DNA from: Cellulomonas fulva
Lineage (GTDB): Bacteria > Actinomycetota > Actinomycetes > Actinomycetales > Cellulomonadaceae
DNA: 64,000 nucleotides
Direction: 5' to 3'
Assembly (NCBI RefSeq): GCF_018531375.1
Contig: NZ_JAHBOH010000001.1
Coordinates: forward strand, 186,001 to 250,000
The notes under the pieces were generated by a model. The model searched no databases and was not told where the DNA came from. It saw only the letters and a list, made by a program, of their open reading frames with translations. Position 1 is the first letter of the stretch. The number at the start of each line of letters is the position of its first letter. The translations under genes were made by a program, and so were the position numbers. Below, piece after piece: positions 43,671 through 53,919 of this stretch.

Positions 43671-45746
43671 TCACCCGGCGGAGCAGGAGCCCCCGTTGAG
43701 CCGGAAGGCGGTCGGTGCCGTCGACGTGCCGCCGTGCGACGCGTTGAACCCGATCTCGACGCTCTGGCCCGGTGCCAGGCGCCCGTTCCACGGCGCGTTG
43801 GCCGCGGTGACGAGCGACCCGCTCTGCGACCACTGCGCGCTCCAGCCCTGCGTCACCTGCTGACCGGCCGGGAACGTGAACGTCAGCGTCCAGCCGTCGA
43901 CCGTCGTCGCACCCGTGTTCGTCACCCGCACGTTCGCGGTCAGGCCGGTGTTCCACGCGTTCGCCGTCCAGCGCACGCTGCACGCGGCCGGACCGCTGGT
44001 GGGGGTGGGCGTCGGCGTCGGCGTCGGGGTGGGCGTGGGCGTCGGGGTGGGCGTGGGCGTCGGGGTGGGCGTGGGCGTCGGCGTGGGCGTCGGGGTGGGC
44101 GTGGGCGTCGGCGTCGGCGTCGGGGTCACGCCGATCCGGGACGGGTCGACGATGCCCCAGTACGCGGCCTTCGCCTGCAGCGCCCCGTCGAACAGCAGCG
44201 GCGCGGCGCCCGCCCGCAGCCAGGTGCGCGAGTCGTCGACCCCCCACACGGTCACGGACTCGAACGCGGACGCGTGGCGCTTCAGCACCGCGAACAGGTC
44301 GCGGTAGTACAGCGCCTGCTGCTGGAGCCGGTCGGCGGGCGGCGTGGTCCAGCTCTCGCCACCGTTCAGGTAGGTCGAGACGTCGAGCTCCGTGACGGCC
44401 TGCCGGACGCCCAGCGCCTCGAACGCCGTGATCGTCGCCTCGACGTAGCCCAGCGACCGCCCGACCTCGACGTGCAGCTGGTGCCCCACGCCGTCGACCG
44501 GCACGCCCTGGTCCAGCAGGGAGCGGACCAGCGCGACGTACGGCGCGCGCTTGTTCGGGTACTCGCTGTTGTAGTCGTTGATGAACAGCTCGACCTCGGG
44601 ACCGAACGCGGCGCGCGCGTACCGGAAGGCGTCGGCGATGTACGACGGACCCAGGATCCGGTACCACTCGCTGCGGCGCAGCCCGCCGGACTGGCTCTCG
44701 TCGACGACCTCGTTGACGACGTCGAACGCGAAGATCGGGTTGCCGGCGGTGCCGAACTCGCCGTACTTCGTGCGGTAGTGGTCGGCGACCGCCTCGATGT
44801 GGGTCTGCAGCCGCGAGCGCAGCAACGCCTGGTCGGCGGCGCTCGTCGTGAGCGCGACGCCGTCCCGCTGGAAGAACCAGGCGGGCGTCTGCTGGTGCCA
44901 GACGAGCGTGTGCCCGTAGACGCGCTGCCCGTGCGCGAGCGCGAAGTCGACCAGCAGGTCGGCGGCGTCGAAGCGGAACGTGCCCTCGGTGGGCTGGATC
45001 GCGTCGGGCTTCATCTGGTTGCCGGGCGTGATCTGGGCGGCATGGTGCGCGACGAGGTCGCCGCGGCCCGCCAGCACGTCCGCGGGCTCCACCGCGAGCC
45101 CGAAGGTGAACCACGGCGCGAGCGTCCGGTCGAGCTGCGGCAGCGTGAGGTCGGGCGTGGCCCGCGTGGCGCTGACGACCACGTCGTCGACCAGGAGGTC
45201 GGTGAGCGAGGACGTCGACTCCACGTAGAGCAGCGCCGTGTCGAACGGTCCCGGGGTGTAGCTCGCCACCACCTGCTTCCACGCGCCGGCCGTGACGCCC
45301 GTGACGGTCGCGACGGTGTCGTACGACGAGGCCCCCGCGACGTCGCGCTGCACGGAGACGCGCAGGTCGGCGTAGCCCGTCCCCGTCGCCGGCAGGCGGA
45401 GCCACAGCCCGATCGTGTGGGTGACGCCCGGCTCGAAGGCGTCGGTGACGTCGATGCCGGCGCCGTGCCAGGTGGACGTGCGGCCGGTCACCAGCAGGCT
45501 CTGGGCACCGCGCGCGTTCTCGGTCGACAGCGAGACCGCCGGCGCGGGTCCGCGGGCCGCCCAGCCGTCGAGCCCGTCCTCGAAGTCGGACTGCACCACC
45601 ACCGCGGGCGACGCGGCGCGCGCCGGGCCCGCGAACGGGGCGACGACCAGCGCGACCGCGGCCAGCGCGGCGACGAGCGCCGCCGCCACGAGGCTCGCGA
45701 CCAGCGGGGCCGGCCCGGCAGCCGTCGGGTGGGCGGGACGAGGCAT
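43671..45746 (-). CDS. Secreted endo-1,4-beta-xylanase, CBM-GH10-CBM2
   Basis: This 691-residue exported enzyme hydrolyses xylan. The signal peptide ends about residue 44 (AGPARA-ASP). Residues 48-195 form a beta-sandwich carbohydrate-binding module (CBM4/9/22-like). GH10 spans about 205-538 with acid/base E346 in DVVNEV and nucleophile E453 in VTELDVS; HTLVWHQQTPAW is a GH10 signature. A pure Thr-Pro linker (541-583, about 21 TP units) joins a CBM2 cellulose-binding domain (584-691) with its paired terminal cysteines and surface tryptophans (WNTG, GWTL, GWSAQW). This plan is typical of Cellulomonas-type cellulolytic actinobacteria. Confidence 0.95.
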   Translation of the reverse strand: MPRPAHPTAAGPAPLVASLVAAALVAALAAVALVVAPFAGPARAASPAVVVQSDFEDGLDGWAARGPAPAVSLSTENARGAQSLLVTGRTSTWHGAGIDVTDAFEPGVTHTIGLWLRLPATGTGYADLRVSVQRDVAGASSYDTVATVTGVTAGAWKQVVASYTPGPFDTALLYVESTSSLTDLLVDDVVVSATRATPDLTLPQLDRTLAPWFTFGLAVEPADVLAGRGDLVAHHAAQITPGNQMKPDAIQPTEGTFRFDAADLLVDFALAHGQRVYGHTLVWHQQTPAWFFQRDGVALTTSAADQALLRSRLQTHIEAVADHYRTKYGEFGTAGNPIFAFDVVNEVVDESQSGGLRRSEWYRILGPSYIADAFRYARAAFGPEVELFINDYNSEYPNKRAPYVALVRSLLDQGVPVDGVGHQLHVEVGRSLGYVEATITAFEALGVRQAVTELDVSTYLNGGESWTTPPADRLQQQALYYRDLFAVLKRHASAFESVTVWGVDDSRTWLRAGAAPLLFDGALQAKAAYWGIVDPSRIGVTPTPTPTPTPTPTPTPTPTPTPTPTPTPTPTPTPTPTPTPTPTSGPAACSVRWTANAWNTGLTANVRVTNTGATTVDGWTLTFTFPAGQQVTQGWSAQWSQSGSLVTAANAPWNGRLAPGQSVEIGFNASHGGTSTAPTAFRLNGGSCSAG
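43998..44126. repeat. 6-bp microsatellite encoding the (TP)21 linker
   Basis: Alternating GGNGTN/GGCGTN hexamers run for 129 bases on the plus strand, coding Thr-Pro on the minus strand. Larger 12-, 18- and 24-base periods are visible where synonymous GGCGTC, GGGGTG and GGCGTG hexamers alternate. Slippage would change linker length without breaking the frame. Confidence 0.92.
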
Positions 45747-45871
45747 GGCGGCGCTCCTTCGCGACGTGGCCCGCGCCGAACCCGCCGGGCCTCCCGCCGG
45801 ACGCTAGGGAGCCTGCGGCCGGGCACGCCAGGGGGTGAAACGGTTCGACGCGCCGCCCGCGGAGGCGCAGG

Positions 45872-47272
45872 TCAGACCTGGTGGAGCGCGGCGACGATGC
45901 GCTCGGTCTGCTCCTTCGCGTCACCGAACAGCATGGCCGTGTTCTCGCGGAAGAACAGGGGGTTCTGCACGCCCGCGTAGCCCGTGGCCATGGACCGCTT
46001 GAAGACGACGACGTGCGCGGCCTTCCACACCTCGAGCACGGGCATGCCCGCGATCGGCGAGGCCGGGTCCTCCAGCGCGGCGGGGTTGACGGTGTCGTTG
46101 GCGCCGATGACCAGCACCACGTCGGTGCCCGCCAGGTCGTCGTTGACCTCGTCCATCTCGAGGACGATGTCGTACGGCACCTTGGCCTCCGCCAGCAGCA
46201 CGTTCATGTGCCCCGGCAGCCGCCCGGCGACGGGGTGCACGCCGAACCGCACCTCCACGCCGCGCGCCCGCAGCTTCTCGACCAGGTCCGCGACGGGGTA
46301 CTGCGCCTTCGCGACGGCCATGCCGTAGCCCGGCGTGATGACCACGGAGCGCGCGTCGGCCAGCAGCGCCGCGACCTCGTCGGCCGAGGTCTCGCGGTGC
46401 TCGCCCACGGGTCCGTCCGCACCGGGACCGACGACCGTGCCCTCGTCGGCCCCGAACCCGCCCAGGATCACCGAGACGAACGAGCGGTTCATGGCCCGGC
46501 ACATCAGGTAGGACAGGATCGCGCCGGACGCGCCCACGAGGGCACCGGTGACGATGAGCAGGTCGTTGCTCAGCATGAAGCCCGCCGCGGCGGCCGCCCA
46601 GCCCGAGTACGAGTTCAGCATCGAGACGACCACGGGCATGTCCCCGCCGCCGATCGACGCGACGAGGTGCCAGCCCAGCGCGAGCGCCACCACGGTCATG
46701 AGGGCCAGCGGCCACAGCGACGGCGCCGCGAGGAACCAGGCCAGCAGCCCGGCGGACACGACGACCGCCGCGAGGTTGAGCAGGTTGCGCCCCGGCAGCG
46801 ACAGCGGTGCGCTGCGGATCCGCGCCGAGAGCTTGAGGAACGCGACCACCGAGCCCGTGAACGTCACGGCCCCGATGAGGACGCCCAGGAACACCTCGAC
46901 CAGGTGCACCGCGTCCGCCGGCTCGGTGAGGTAGGAGTTGAAGCCGACGAGCACCGCGGCGAGCCCGACGAACGAGTGCAGGATCGCGATCAGCTCGGGC
47001 ATCTGCGTCATCTCGACGCGCCGCGCCTGCCACGTCCCGACGACCGCCCCGACGGACAGCACGAGCGCGATCAGCAGCGCGGTGGCGAGCACCGGGCGCT
47101 GCGACGCGCGCAGCGCGAGCGCGATGGTCGCGGCCAGCGCCAGGACCATCCCGACCATGCCGAGGACGTTGCCGCGGCGCGCGGTCTCCTGCTTGCTCAG
47201 CCCGGCCAGGGAGAGCACGAACAGCACGGCGGCCAGGACGTAGGTGGCCTGCGCCAGGGACACGAGCGTCAT
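45872..47272 (-). CDS. pntB: NAD(P) transhydrogenase subunit beta
   Basis: This 466-residue inner-membrane subunit couples hydride transfer between NADH and NADP+ to proton flow. Nine or so helices occupy residues 5-265, including [21 protein letters not shown] and the [14 protein letters not shown] region. The NADP-binding domain III begins about 285 with [27 protein letters not shown] being the fingerprint, and includes [14 protein letters not shown] and [16 protein letters not shown]. It begins one base after the pntA stop, so it is co-translated. Confidence 0.95.
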   Translation of the reverse strand: MTLVSLAQATYVLAAVLFVLSLAGLSKQETARRGNVLGMVGMVLALAATIALALRASQRPVLATALLIALVLSVGAVVGTWQARRVEMTQMPELIAILHSFVGLAAVLVGFNSYLTEPADAVHLVEVFLGVLIGAVTFTGSVVAFLKLSARIRSAPLSLPGRNLLNLAAVVVSAGLLAWFLAAPSLWPLALMTVVALALGWHLVASIGGGDMPVVVSMLNSYSGWAAAAAGFMLSNDLLIVTGALVGASGAILSYLMCRAMNRSFVSVILGGFGADEGTVVGPGADGPVGEHRETSADEVAALLADARSVVITPGYGMAVAKAQYPVADLVEKLRARGVEVRFGVHPVAGRLPGHMNVLLAEAKVPYDIVLEMDEVNDDLAGTDVVLVIGANDTVNPAALEDPASPIAGMPVLEVWKAAHVVVFKRSMATGYAGVQNPLFFRENTAMLFGDAKEQTERIVAALHQV

Positions 47273-47273
47273 C

Positions 47274-48836
47274 TCACGCCCCCCGTCGGAACATGCGGAT
47301 CATCCGGTTCGCGACCAGGAACCCGCCGAAGATGTTGATGCTCGCGACCGCGGCAGCGACGCACGCGAGGACCGTCACGACGACGTCGTCGGACCCGATC
47401 TGCAGCAGCGCGCCGACCAGGATGATCCCCGAGATGGCGTTGGTCTGCGCCATGAGCGGCGTGTGCAGCGAGTGCGACACGTTGGAGATCACGTAGTAGC
47501 CGACGAAGACCGCGAGCACGAAGACCGTGAAGTGCCCCAGGAACGCGGCGGGCGCGAAGGACACCGCGAGGGTCAGCGCGACGGCCGCGAGCGCGAACGT
47601 CACGGTGCGTCGCTGCGCGCGCCGCGCGGCCTCCTGGCGCGCGGCCTCCCGCTGCGCCGCGAGCTCCTGCTCGGTCGGCGGCGGTGGGACGGCCGCCGGC
47701 GGGGGCGCGGCCGAGACCGCGACGGGCGGCGGCGGCCACAGCACGTCGCCGGCGTGCGCCACGGTCATCCCCCGCTGCACCGGGTCCTCGAGGTCGAGCA
47801 CCGGCACCCCGTCCGTGCCCGGCGTCAGCAGCTGGAGCAGGTGCACCACGTTGGTCCCCAGGAGCTGCGACGAGTGCTGCGGCATACGGCCCGCGAGGTC
47901 CGTCCAGCCGAGGACGACGACGCCGTTCTCGGTGACCACGCGCTCGCCGGGGACCGTGAGCTCGCAGTTGCCGCCGCCGGACGCGGCCAGGTCGACCACG
48001 ACGGAGCCCGGCCGCATCGCGGCGACCGCGGCCGCGGTGATCGTGGTCGGTGCGGTGCCGCGCACCAGGGCGGTGGTGATCACCACGTCGGCCTGCGCGC
48101 ACTCCGCGGCGTAGACCTCGAGCGCCGCGGCCGCCTGCTCCGCCGTCAGCGGCCGGGCGTAGCCGTCCGCGCTGACCTCCTGCTGTGCCTGCGGCGCACG
48201 CACGAACTGCGCGCCCATCGACTCGATCTGCTCGCCGACCTCGGGCCGCACGTCGAACGCGCGCACCTGCGCCCCGAGCGACGCGGCCGCGCCGATGGCC
48301 GCGAGGCCCGCGACGCCCGCCCCGATGACGAACACGCGCGCGGGCGGGGTCTTGCCCGCCGCGGTGACCTGGCCCGCGAACATCCCGCCGTACTCCTGGG
48401 CGGCCTCCACGACCGCCCGGTAGCCGGCGACGTTGGACATCGAGGAGAGCACGTCGAGCGACTGCGCGCGGGAGATCCGGGGCACGGCGTCGAGCGCGAG
48501 CGCGGTGACCCCGCGGGCCGCGAGCGCCTCGACGAGCGCGGGCCGGGCCGCGGGCTGCAGCGACGCGACCAGGAGGGCGCCCTCACGGAGCAGCCCGACC
48601 TGCTCGTCGGACGGCGCGTCGACCGCGGTCACCACGTCGGCGCCCCAGACCTCGGCGGCGTCGGCGGCCTGCGCCCCCGCGGCACGGTAGGCGTCGTCGG
48701 CGAACGTCGCCTCCCGGCCGGCCCCGCGTTCGACGAGCACGGTGTACCCGAGCCCGACGAGCTTGCCGACCGTGGCCGGGGTGGCCGCCACGAGGCGCTG
48801 TCCTGGTGCCTCGCGGGGGATGCCGATGCTCGCCAC
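47274..48836 (-). CDS. pntA: NAD(P) transhydrogenase subunit alpha (fused alpha1-alpha2)
   Basis: This 520-residue subunit has an N-terminal NAD-binding domain I ([20 protein letters not shown] and [22 protein letters not shown], a Rossmann fingerprint at about 172-193), an Ala/Pro/Glu-rich hinge (about 390-420), and a membrane part of four helices (about 425-515) with [19 protein letters not shown]. This corresponds to PntAA and PntAB fused, as in E. coli. GTG 48836 follows GGAGG. With PntB it supplies NADPH. It sits between the xylanase and the mazG gene, breaking the ancestral mfd-mazG-eno order. Confidence 0.94.
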   Translation of the reverse strand: MASIGIPREAPGQRLVAATPATVGKLVGLGYTVLVERGAGREATFADDAYRAAGAQAADAAEVWGADVVTAVDAPSDEQVGLLREGALLVASLQPAARPALVEALAARGVTALALDAVPRISRAQSLDVLSSMSNVAGYRAVVEAAQEYGGMFAGQVTAAGKTPPARVFVIGAGVAGLAAIGAAASLGAQVRAFDVRPEVGEQIESMGAQFVRAPQAQQEVSADGYARPLTAEQAAAALEVYAAECAQADVVITTALVRGTAPTTITAAAVAAMRPGSVVVDLAASGGGNCELTVPGERVVTENGVVVLGWTDLAGRMPQHSSQLLGTNVVHLLQLLTPGTDGVPVLDLEDPVQRGMTVAHAGDVLWPPPPVAVSAAPPPAAVPPPPTEQELAAQREAARQEAARRAQRRTVTFALAAVALTLAVSFAPAAFLGHFTVFVLAVFVGYYVISNVSHSLHTPLMAQTNAISGIILVGALLQIGSDDVVVTVLACVAAAVASINIFGGFLVANRMIRMFRRGA

Positions 48837-48954
48837 GCGCGCCTCCCGTCCTGTCCGGGGACCCCCTCGCGTACCGCACCGTGAGCAGAAGGCGTCCGTG
48901 CTGCGACCCGTGACCACCGGCCGCGAGCAGACACTATCGCGGCGGATAGCGCTT

Positions 48955-48975
48955 CCCAGGGACGACGGTCCTGGG
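48955..48975 (-). terminator. Weak hairpin downstream of mazG
   Basis: CCCAGG(G)AC pairs with GTCCTGGG (48955-48975) with one bulged base, 24 bases past the mazG stop codon. A separate CTATC-GCGGCG-GATAG inverted repeat at 48935-48950 lies closer to pntA. Confidence 0.4.
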
Positions 48976-48998
48976 CGACGGCCCCGAGGACCGCCTGG

Positions 48999-49646
48999 TC
49001 AGGCGGGCGGCGCCTCCACGGCGCGGGCACGCGCCTCCCACGTGTCCGTCGCACGGCGCAGCTCGCCCTCGGCGTCCAGCCCGGCCGCTCGGGCCTCGCG
49101 GACGAGCGCGAGCAGCCGCGTCCCCACGTCCTCACCGGCCGGCGGCTCGACGACGAGGCCGGCACGGTCGGCGCGCGCGACGAGCTTCTGCGCGCGGGCC
49201 AGCGCCCCCATCGCGCGCGGCACGCCGTCGAGCGCGGACGCGCGCGCGGGCTTCTCCTGCCGCTTGAGCCGGTCCCACGCGACGTGCCGGCCCTCGTCGT
49301 CGGCGGCGCCGTCCGCGCCGGCGAACACGTGGGGGTGGCGGCGGACCAGCTTGTCCACCAGGTCGCCGGCGACGTCGTCGACGTCGAACGGGTCCGCCGG
49401 GTCCTCCTGCGCGACGCGCGCGTGGAAGACGACCTGCAGGAGCAGGTCCCCGAGCTCCTCACGCAGGCCTGCGCGGTCGTCGTGCTCGATCGCCTCGACC
49501 AGCTCGTACGCCTCCTCGAGCGCGTACGGGGCCAGGCTCGCGTGCGTCTGCTCGGCGTCCCACGGGCAGCCGCCCGGGGAGCGCAGGCGGTCCATGACCG
49601 CGACGAGCTCGGCCAGCCGGCCGGGCTGCGCGTCGCCGCCGGTCAG
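48999..49646 (-). CDS. mazG: MazG nucleotide pyrophosphohydrolase
   Basis: This house-cleaning enzyme hydrolyses (d)NTPs to NMP and PPi. The MazG fold is clear: LRSPGGCPWDAEQTHASLAPYALEEAYELVEAIEHDD, with the metal-binding EEAYE and the second helix REELGDLLLQVVFHARVAQE, plus the KLVRRHPHVF motif. It is about 215 residues, one MazG domain plus a divergent C-terminal part. The start is uncertain. A CTG at 49646 overlaps the upstream stop (CTGA) with GAGGCGGA before it; the alternatives are GTG 49682, which overlaps the upstream gene by 40 bases, and ATG 49595, which trims the family N-terminus. Confidence 0.88.
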   Translation of the reverse strand: MTGGDAQPGRLAELVAVMDRLRSPGGCPWDAEQTHASLAPYALEEAYELVEAIEHDDRAGLREELGDLLLQVVFHARVAQEDPADPFDVDDVAGDLVDKLVRRHPHVFAGADGAADDEGRHVAWDRLKRQEKPARASALDGVPRAMGALARAQKLVARADRAGLVVEPPAGEDVGTRLLALVREARAAGLDAEGELRRATDTWEARARAVEAPPA

Positions 49647-50257
49647 GACGCGTCCGCCTCGGGTGCCGCGATCCAGGGCCACGAGGTCAGCGCGGTGACG
49701 TTCTGGTTCTCGTCGGCCGTGCCGAACCGCGGGTTCACGTCGACGTCGAGCGCCGCGAGCCGCTCGGAGACCTCGTCGCCGATCGCGTCGGCGTCGTCGG
49801 CCTCCTGCAGGTTGCCGCTGGCGAGCGAGTACCGCGCGATCGCGATCGTCGGCTCGCTGAACGTCTCCGGGGTCGCCTCGCCCGCGCCGGGGTCGGTGTC
49901 GTCGTCCGCCTGCCCCAGCGACGCGGCGACCTGGTCCAGCAGCGCGACGGCGTCCGCGTCCGAGACCCCCACGCCGTGCTCCTGCGCGATCGCGGTGACG
50001 GTCGGCTCCTGGATGAGCACGGAGACCACGGCCGAGACGTCGAACTGCTGACCCAGCGCCGCGAGCTCGTCGGACGCGACCTGGACGTCGGACGTGGTGA
50101 TCACCCGGTCGTCGACCACGGCGGCGGCACCGGGCGTGCCGGAGCAGGCCGCGAGGAGCCCCGCCGCGACGAGCCCGCCGGTCGCCGCGAGCGCGCGCAC
50201 CGTCCGTCGCCCTCGGCGTCCTGACCTGCGTGCTCCCGTGCCTGCCGTGCTGCGCAC
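49643..50257 (-). CDS. Lipoprotein with SurA-N-like region
   Basis: This 204-residue predicted lipoprotein has an Arg-rich N-terminus (RRSGRRGRRTVRAL), a hydrophobic core and a lipobox LLAAC with Cys38. The mature part begins SGTPGAAAVVDDRVITTSDVQVASDELAAL, the pattern of SurA N-terminal or foldase-type lipoproteins, but no PPIase domain follows. It may be a reduced chaperone. GTG 50257 is chosen because GGGAGGTCAG stands directly upstream. Its stop overlaps the likely CTG start of mazG. Confidence 0.78.
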   Translation of the reverse strand: MRSTAGTGARRSGRRGRRTVRALAATGGLVAAGLLAACSGTPGAAAVVDDRVITTSDVQVASDELAALGQQFDVSAVVSVLIQEPTVTAIAQEHGVGVSDADAVALLDQVAASLGQADDDTDPGAGEATPETFSEPTIAIARYSLASGNLQEADDADAIGDEVSERLAALDVDVNPRFGTADENQNVTALTSWPWIAAPEADAS

Positions 50258-50387
50258 CTGACCTCCCGCGTCCTCGCTCGTCGATCGCCGACATCGTAGG
50301 CCCCCGGGCCGTGCGCGCGTGCCGCACGTCACGTCCGCCCTCGCGAGGTCAGTCCGGGGCGTCACCCCGGGCCTCGCGGCGCCCGCG

Positions 50388-51845
50388 TCAGGCGCCGTCC
50401 GACGACGGCGCGTGCCGGTCCAGGAACGCGTACATCTCCGCGGAGTCCACGCCCGGGAACACGCCGGTCGGCAGCGGCGAGAACACGTGCTGGTGGATGC
50501 GCGCGCTCGGCCAGGACCGGTCCTCCCAGCGGGCGGCCGCGCCCTCGTCGGGCCGCCGGCAGCACGCCTCGTCGGGGCACGTCGAGCGCCGCCGCACCTG
50601 CGTCTCCCGGCCGCGGAACCACGTGGCCGACGAGAACGGCACGCCCACGGCGAGCGCGAACCGGCCGGTCGGCGCGACGCCCGGCTGCGTCGAGCACCAG
50701 AACGTGCCCGCCGGGGTGTCGGTGTACTGGTAGGACTCGGTCGCGTGGTCGCGTCGGTCCAGCGCCTCCCGCACGCCCCACCGTCGGCACACCACCTGAC
50801 CCTCGATCGCGCCGGTCACGTCCTGCGGCAGCGGGAGGCCGTCGTTGGCGTAGCCGCGGTAGATCGAGCCGTCCTCGTGGATCCGCAGGAAGTGCACGCG
50901 GATGTCGAGGTGGTGCGTCGCCAGCGAGGTGAACCGCTGCGCCGCGGCCTCGTGCGTCACGCCGAACGCGTCGCGGAAGTCCTCGATCGCAAGCTCCTTG
51001 GCGCGCTTGCGCTGCGCCAGGAAGTCCACCGCCGCGGACTGGGGCATGAGGCACGACGAGGCGAAGTAGGTGATCTCCATCCGCTGCCGCAGGAACGCCT
51101 CGTAGGACGCCGGCAGCCCGTGCCCCAGCACCCGGTGCGCCATGGCCTGCAGCGCGAGCGAGCGCAGCCCGTGCCCGCCCGGCGTCGACGCGGGCGGCAG
51201 GTAGATGCGGCCGTTGGCCAGGTCCGTGACCGTCCGGGTCGAGCGCGGGAGGTCGTCGACGTGCCGGATCTCGAAGCCCAGGCGCTCGGCCATGCGCCAC
51301 ACCGTGCGGTGCGTCAGCGGGCCGGAGGTGTAGCCCGCGTCGCGGACCATCTCCTCCGCGAGGTCCTCCAGCACCGGGAAGTGGTTGTCGCGGCTCTGCC
51401 GGTCCACGCGCAGGGCGGTGTTCGCGCGTCGCGCCTCCTCCGGCGTGGCGATCGCCTCCCGCTCGCGCCGGGCGAGCTCGGCGTGCAGCCCGACGAGCTG
51501 CTCGAGCACCGGGGTGGGCAGCGTGCGGCCGGGCCGGAGCGCGGGCAGGCCGAGGCGCTGGAAGGAGCTGGTGCGCTGGGCCTTGTCGAGCTCGATCTCG
51601 AGCGCGGCGCGCCGCGTCGGCGGCTCGGGGTCGATGAGCTCGTTGACGGTGACGCCCAGTGCGGCGGCCAGGTCCCGCAGCAGGGCGAGCCGCGGCTCGC
51701 GGCGCCCGTTCTCGACGAGCGAGAGCATGCTCGACGTGACGCCGACGCGCCGGCCGAGCGCGTCGAGGGTGAGCCCGCGCGCCGTGCGCAGGTGCCGGAC
51801 GCGCCGGCCGACCGCCAAGGTCTCGTCGGAAGCCACGAACCTCAC
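50388..51845 (-). CDS. XRE-family regulator, RamB/ScfR-like (beside pckG)
   Basis: This 485-residue regulator has an N-terminal HTH (about 9-65: GRRVRHLRTARGLTLDALGRRVGVTSSMLSLVENGRREP), then a long effector region with an ImmA/IrrE-like segment (AMAHRVLGHGLPASYEAFLRQRMEITYFASSCLMP), where the catalytic HExxH glutamate is absent. A C-terminal short-chain acyl-sensing domain carries a conserved cysteine cluster CPDEACC. RamB and its relatives control acetate and glyoxylate genes in corynebacteria and mycobacteria. It is divergent from pckG and paralogous to the regulator at 54884-56455. The start is GTG 51845; V4 (GTG 51836) is an alternative. Confidence 0.88.
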   Translation of the reverse strand: MRFVASDETLAVGRRVRHLRTARGLTLDALGRRVGVTSSMLSLVENGRREPRLALLRDLAAALGVTVNELIDPEPPTRRAALEIELDKAQRTSSFQRLGLPALRPGRTLPTPVLEQLVGLHAELARREREAIATPEEARRANTALRVDRQSRDNHFPVLEDLAEEMVRDAGYTSGPLTHRTVWRMAERLGFEIRHVDDLPRSTRTVTDLANGRIYLPPASTPGGHGLRSLALQAMAHRVLGHGLPASYEAFLRQRMEITYFASSCLMPQSAAVDFLAQRKRAKELAIEDFRDAFGVTHEAAAQRFTSLATHHLDIRVHFLRIHEDGSIYRGYANDGLPLPQDVTGAIEGQVVCRRWGVREALDRRDHATESYQYTDTPAGTFWCSTQPGVAPTGRFALAVGVPFSSATWFRGRETQVRRRSTCPDEACCRRPDEGAAARWEDRSWPSARIHQHVFSPLPTGVFPGVDSAEMYAFLDRHAPSSDGA

Positions 51846-51850
51846 GCTAC

Positions 51851-51872
51851 GTCAAGAAGGGCGAAACTTGAC
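51851..51872. promoter_or_regulatory. Candidate operator GTCAAG-N10-CTTGAC, pckG/XRE-1 region
   Basis: Perfect 6-bp arms with a 10-bp spacer lie 5 bases upstream of the XRE-1 start and 97 bases before pckG. On the minus strand it contains AAGTTTCGCCC, nearly the same core as the repeat beside aceA. It is a likely site for autoregulation and control of pckG. Confidence 0.55.
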
Positions 51873-51969
51873 CTGCTGGCCAGCCAGCGGATGCGCTCGA
51901 GTTGACAACAGGATCGAAGCAGGAGGCCCGACCGACGGGCGTCCCGACCCGAGGTAGCTGGAGACCGTC

Positions 51970-53850
51970 ATGACCGCCACGTCCGTCCGCCTGCCGCACC
52001 TGCCGCACGTCGCACCGGGCCAGCCGCTCGACCTGCACGCGTGGGTCGCGGCCGTCGCCGACCTGGTCGAGCCCGACGAGATCGTCTGGTGCGACGGCTC
52101 GGCGGACGAGCGCCGGGGCCTGGTCGACCGGATGGTCGCGACCGGCACGCTCCTGCCGCTCGACCCGGTCCTGCGGCCCGGCTCCTACCTGGCCCGGTCG
52201 GACCCCGACGACGTGGCGCGCGTCGAGTCACGGACGTTCATCTGCTCGTCGTCCGCCGAGGACGCCGGCCCCACCAACAACTGGCGCGAGCCCGCCGTCA
52301 TGCGCGCCGAGCTCGCCGGTGTCCTCACGGGCGCGATGCGCGGCCGGACCATGTACGTGGTCCCGTTCTCGATGGGCCCGGTCGGCAGCCCGCTCGCGCA
52401 GGTCGGCGTGCAGATCACCGACTCGCCGTACGTCGTGGTGAGCATGGGCGTCATGACGCGGGTGGGCACCGCGGTGCTCGACCGGATCGAGGCCGGTGCG
52501 CGCTTCGTGCCTGCCGTGCACTCCGTGGGTGCCCCGCTGGTCTCGTCGGACGGCACGCGCGTCGCGGACGTGCCGTGGCCCTGCCACCCGACGAAGTACA
52601 TCGCCCACTTCCCCGAGACGCGGGAGATCTGGTCGTTCGGGTCCGGCTACGGCGGCAACGCGCTGCTGGGCAAGAAGTGCTTCGCGCTACGCATCGCGTC
52701 GGTGATGGGCCGCGACGAGGGCTGGCTCGCCGAGCACATGCTCCTGGTCCGTGTCACGTCACCGGAGGGCCGCCGCTACCACGTCGCCGCCGCGTTCCCG
52801 TCGGCGTGCGGGAAGACCAACTTCGCGATGCTGCAGCCGACGCTGCCGGGCTGGACCGTCGAGACGATCGGCGACGACATCGCGTGGCTGCGCCCCGGCG
52901 AGGACGGCCGCCTCTACGCGATCAACCCCGAGGCCGGCTTCTTCGGCGTCGCGCCCGGCACGGGCGTCGAGACCAACCCCACCGCCGTCGAGATGCTGTC
53001 GCACGACGTGATCTTCACCAACGTCGCGCTGACCGACGACGGCGACGTGTGGTGGGAGGGCCTGACCCCGGAGCCGCCCGCCCACCTCACCGACTGGACC
53101 GGCCGCTCGTGGACCCCGGCGTCCGGCCGCCCCGCCGCGCACCCCAACGCGCGGTTCACCGTCGCGGCCGCCCAGTGCCCGTCGATCGCCGACTCGTGGG
53201 AGGACCCCGCGGGCGTGCCGGTCGACGCGATCGTCTTCGGCGGTCGTCGGGCCACCAACGTCCCCCTGGTGACGCGCGCGCTGGACTGGGAGCACGGCGT
53301 GTTCCTGGGCGCGACCGTCGCGTCCGAGCAGACCGCCGCCGCCGAGGGCGTGGTGGGCGAGCTGCGGCGCGACCCGTTCGCGATGCTGCCGTTCTGCGGC
53401 TACACCATGGCCGACCACTGGGCGCACTGGCTACGCGTCGGCGCCGGGCTGTCCGGCGCCGGGCGGCCGCTGGTCTTCGGCGTGAACTGGTTCCGCAAGT
53501 CCGCGTCCGGGGAGTTCCTGTGGCCGGGGTTCGGCGAGAACGCGCGCGTGCTCGCGTGGATCGTCGGGCAGGTGGACGCGGCGCGGTCGGCTTCGGGGTC
53601 CGGATCTGGGTCCGACGAGGGTGCGGTCGCCGGCCCGGTCGGCCTGCACCCCGCGCCCGGGGCGCTGGACCTGGACGGCCTGACGCTGCCCGACGGCGCG
53701 CTCGAGGAGCTCTTCGCCGTCGACCCCGCTGCCTGGTCGGCCGAGTGCGACCTCACCGAGGAGTTCTTCGCGCAGTTCGGCGACCGCCTGCCCCCCGAGC
53801 TGACCGCACAGCTCACGTCCCTGCGCGCCCGCCTCACCGCATCGTCCTGA
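51970..53850 (+). CDS. pckG: Phosphoenolpyruvate carboxykinase (GTP)
   Basis: This 626-residue cytosolic enzyme makes PEP from oxaloacetate and GTP, the entry step of gluconeogenesis. The kinase-1a P-loop is [10 protein letters not shown] (275-284) with the reactive cysteine C280 of GTP-type enzymes. [18 protein letters not shown] holds the Mn2+-binding lysine, and [20 protein letters not shown] is the nucleotide-binding region. A short Gly/Ser insert ([10 protein letters not shown], about 540-550) looks like a local expansion. It is divergent from a RamB-like regulator, and an MBL-fold gene follows 69 bases later. Confidence 0.96.
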   Translation: MTATSVRLPHLPHVAPGQPLDLHAWVAAVADLVEPDEIVWCDGSADERRGLVDRMVATGTLLPLDPVLRPGSYLARSDPDDVARVESRTFICSSSAEDAGPTNNWREPAVMRAELAGVLTGAMRGRTMYVVPFSMGPVGSPLAQVGVQITDSPYVVVSMGVMTRVGTAVLDRIEAGARFVPAVHSVGAPLVSSDGTRVADVPWPCHPTKYIAHFPETREIWSFGSGYGGNALLGKKCFALRIASVMGRDEGWLAEHMLLVRVTSPEGRRYHVAAAFPSACGKTNFAMLQPTLPGWTVETIGDDIAWLRPGEDGRLYAINPEAGFFGVAPGTGVETNPTAVEMLSHDVIFTNVALTDDGDVWWEGLTPEPPAHLTDWTGRSWTPASGRPAAHPNARFTVAAAQCPSIADSWEDPAGVPVDAIVFGGRRATNVPLVTRALDWEHGVFLGATVASEQTAAAEGVVGELRRDPFAMLPFCGYTMADHWAHWLRVGAGLSGAGRPLVFGVNWFRKSASGEFLWPGFGENARVLAWIVGQVDAARSASGSGSGSDEGAVAGPVGLHPAPGALDLDGLTLPDGALEELFAVDPAAWSAECDLTEEFFAQFGDRLPPELTAQLTSLRARLTASS

Positions 53851-53919
53851 CTCCCGGCCCCTCGCGCGGCGTCGCCGGATCGGACGCCGGCCGCCTGGTT
53901 GCGGTGACAGGGTGGGGGG

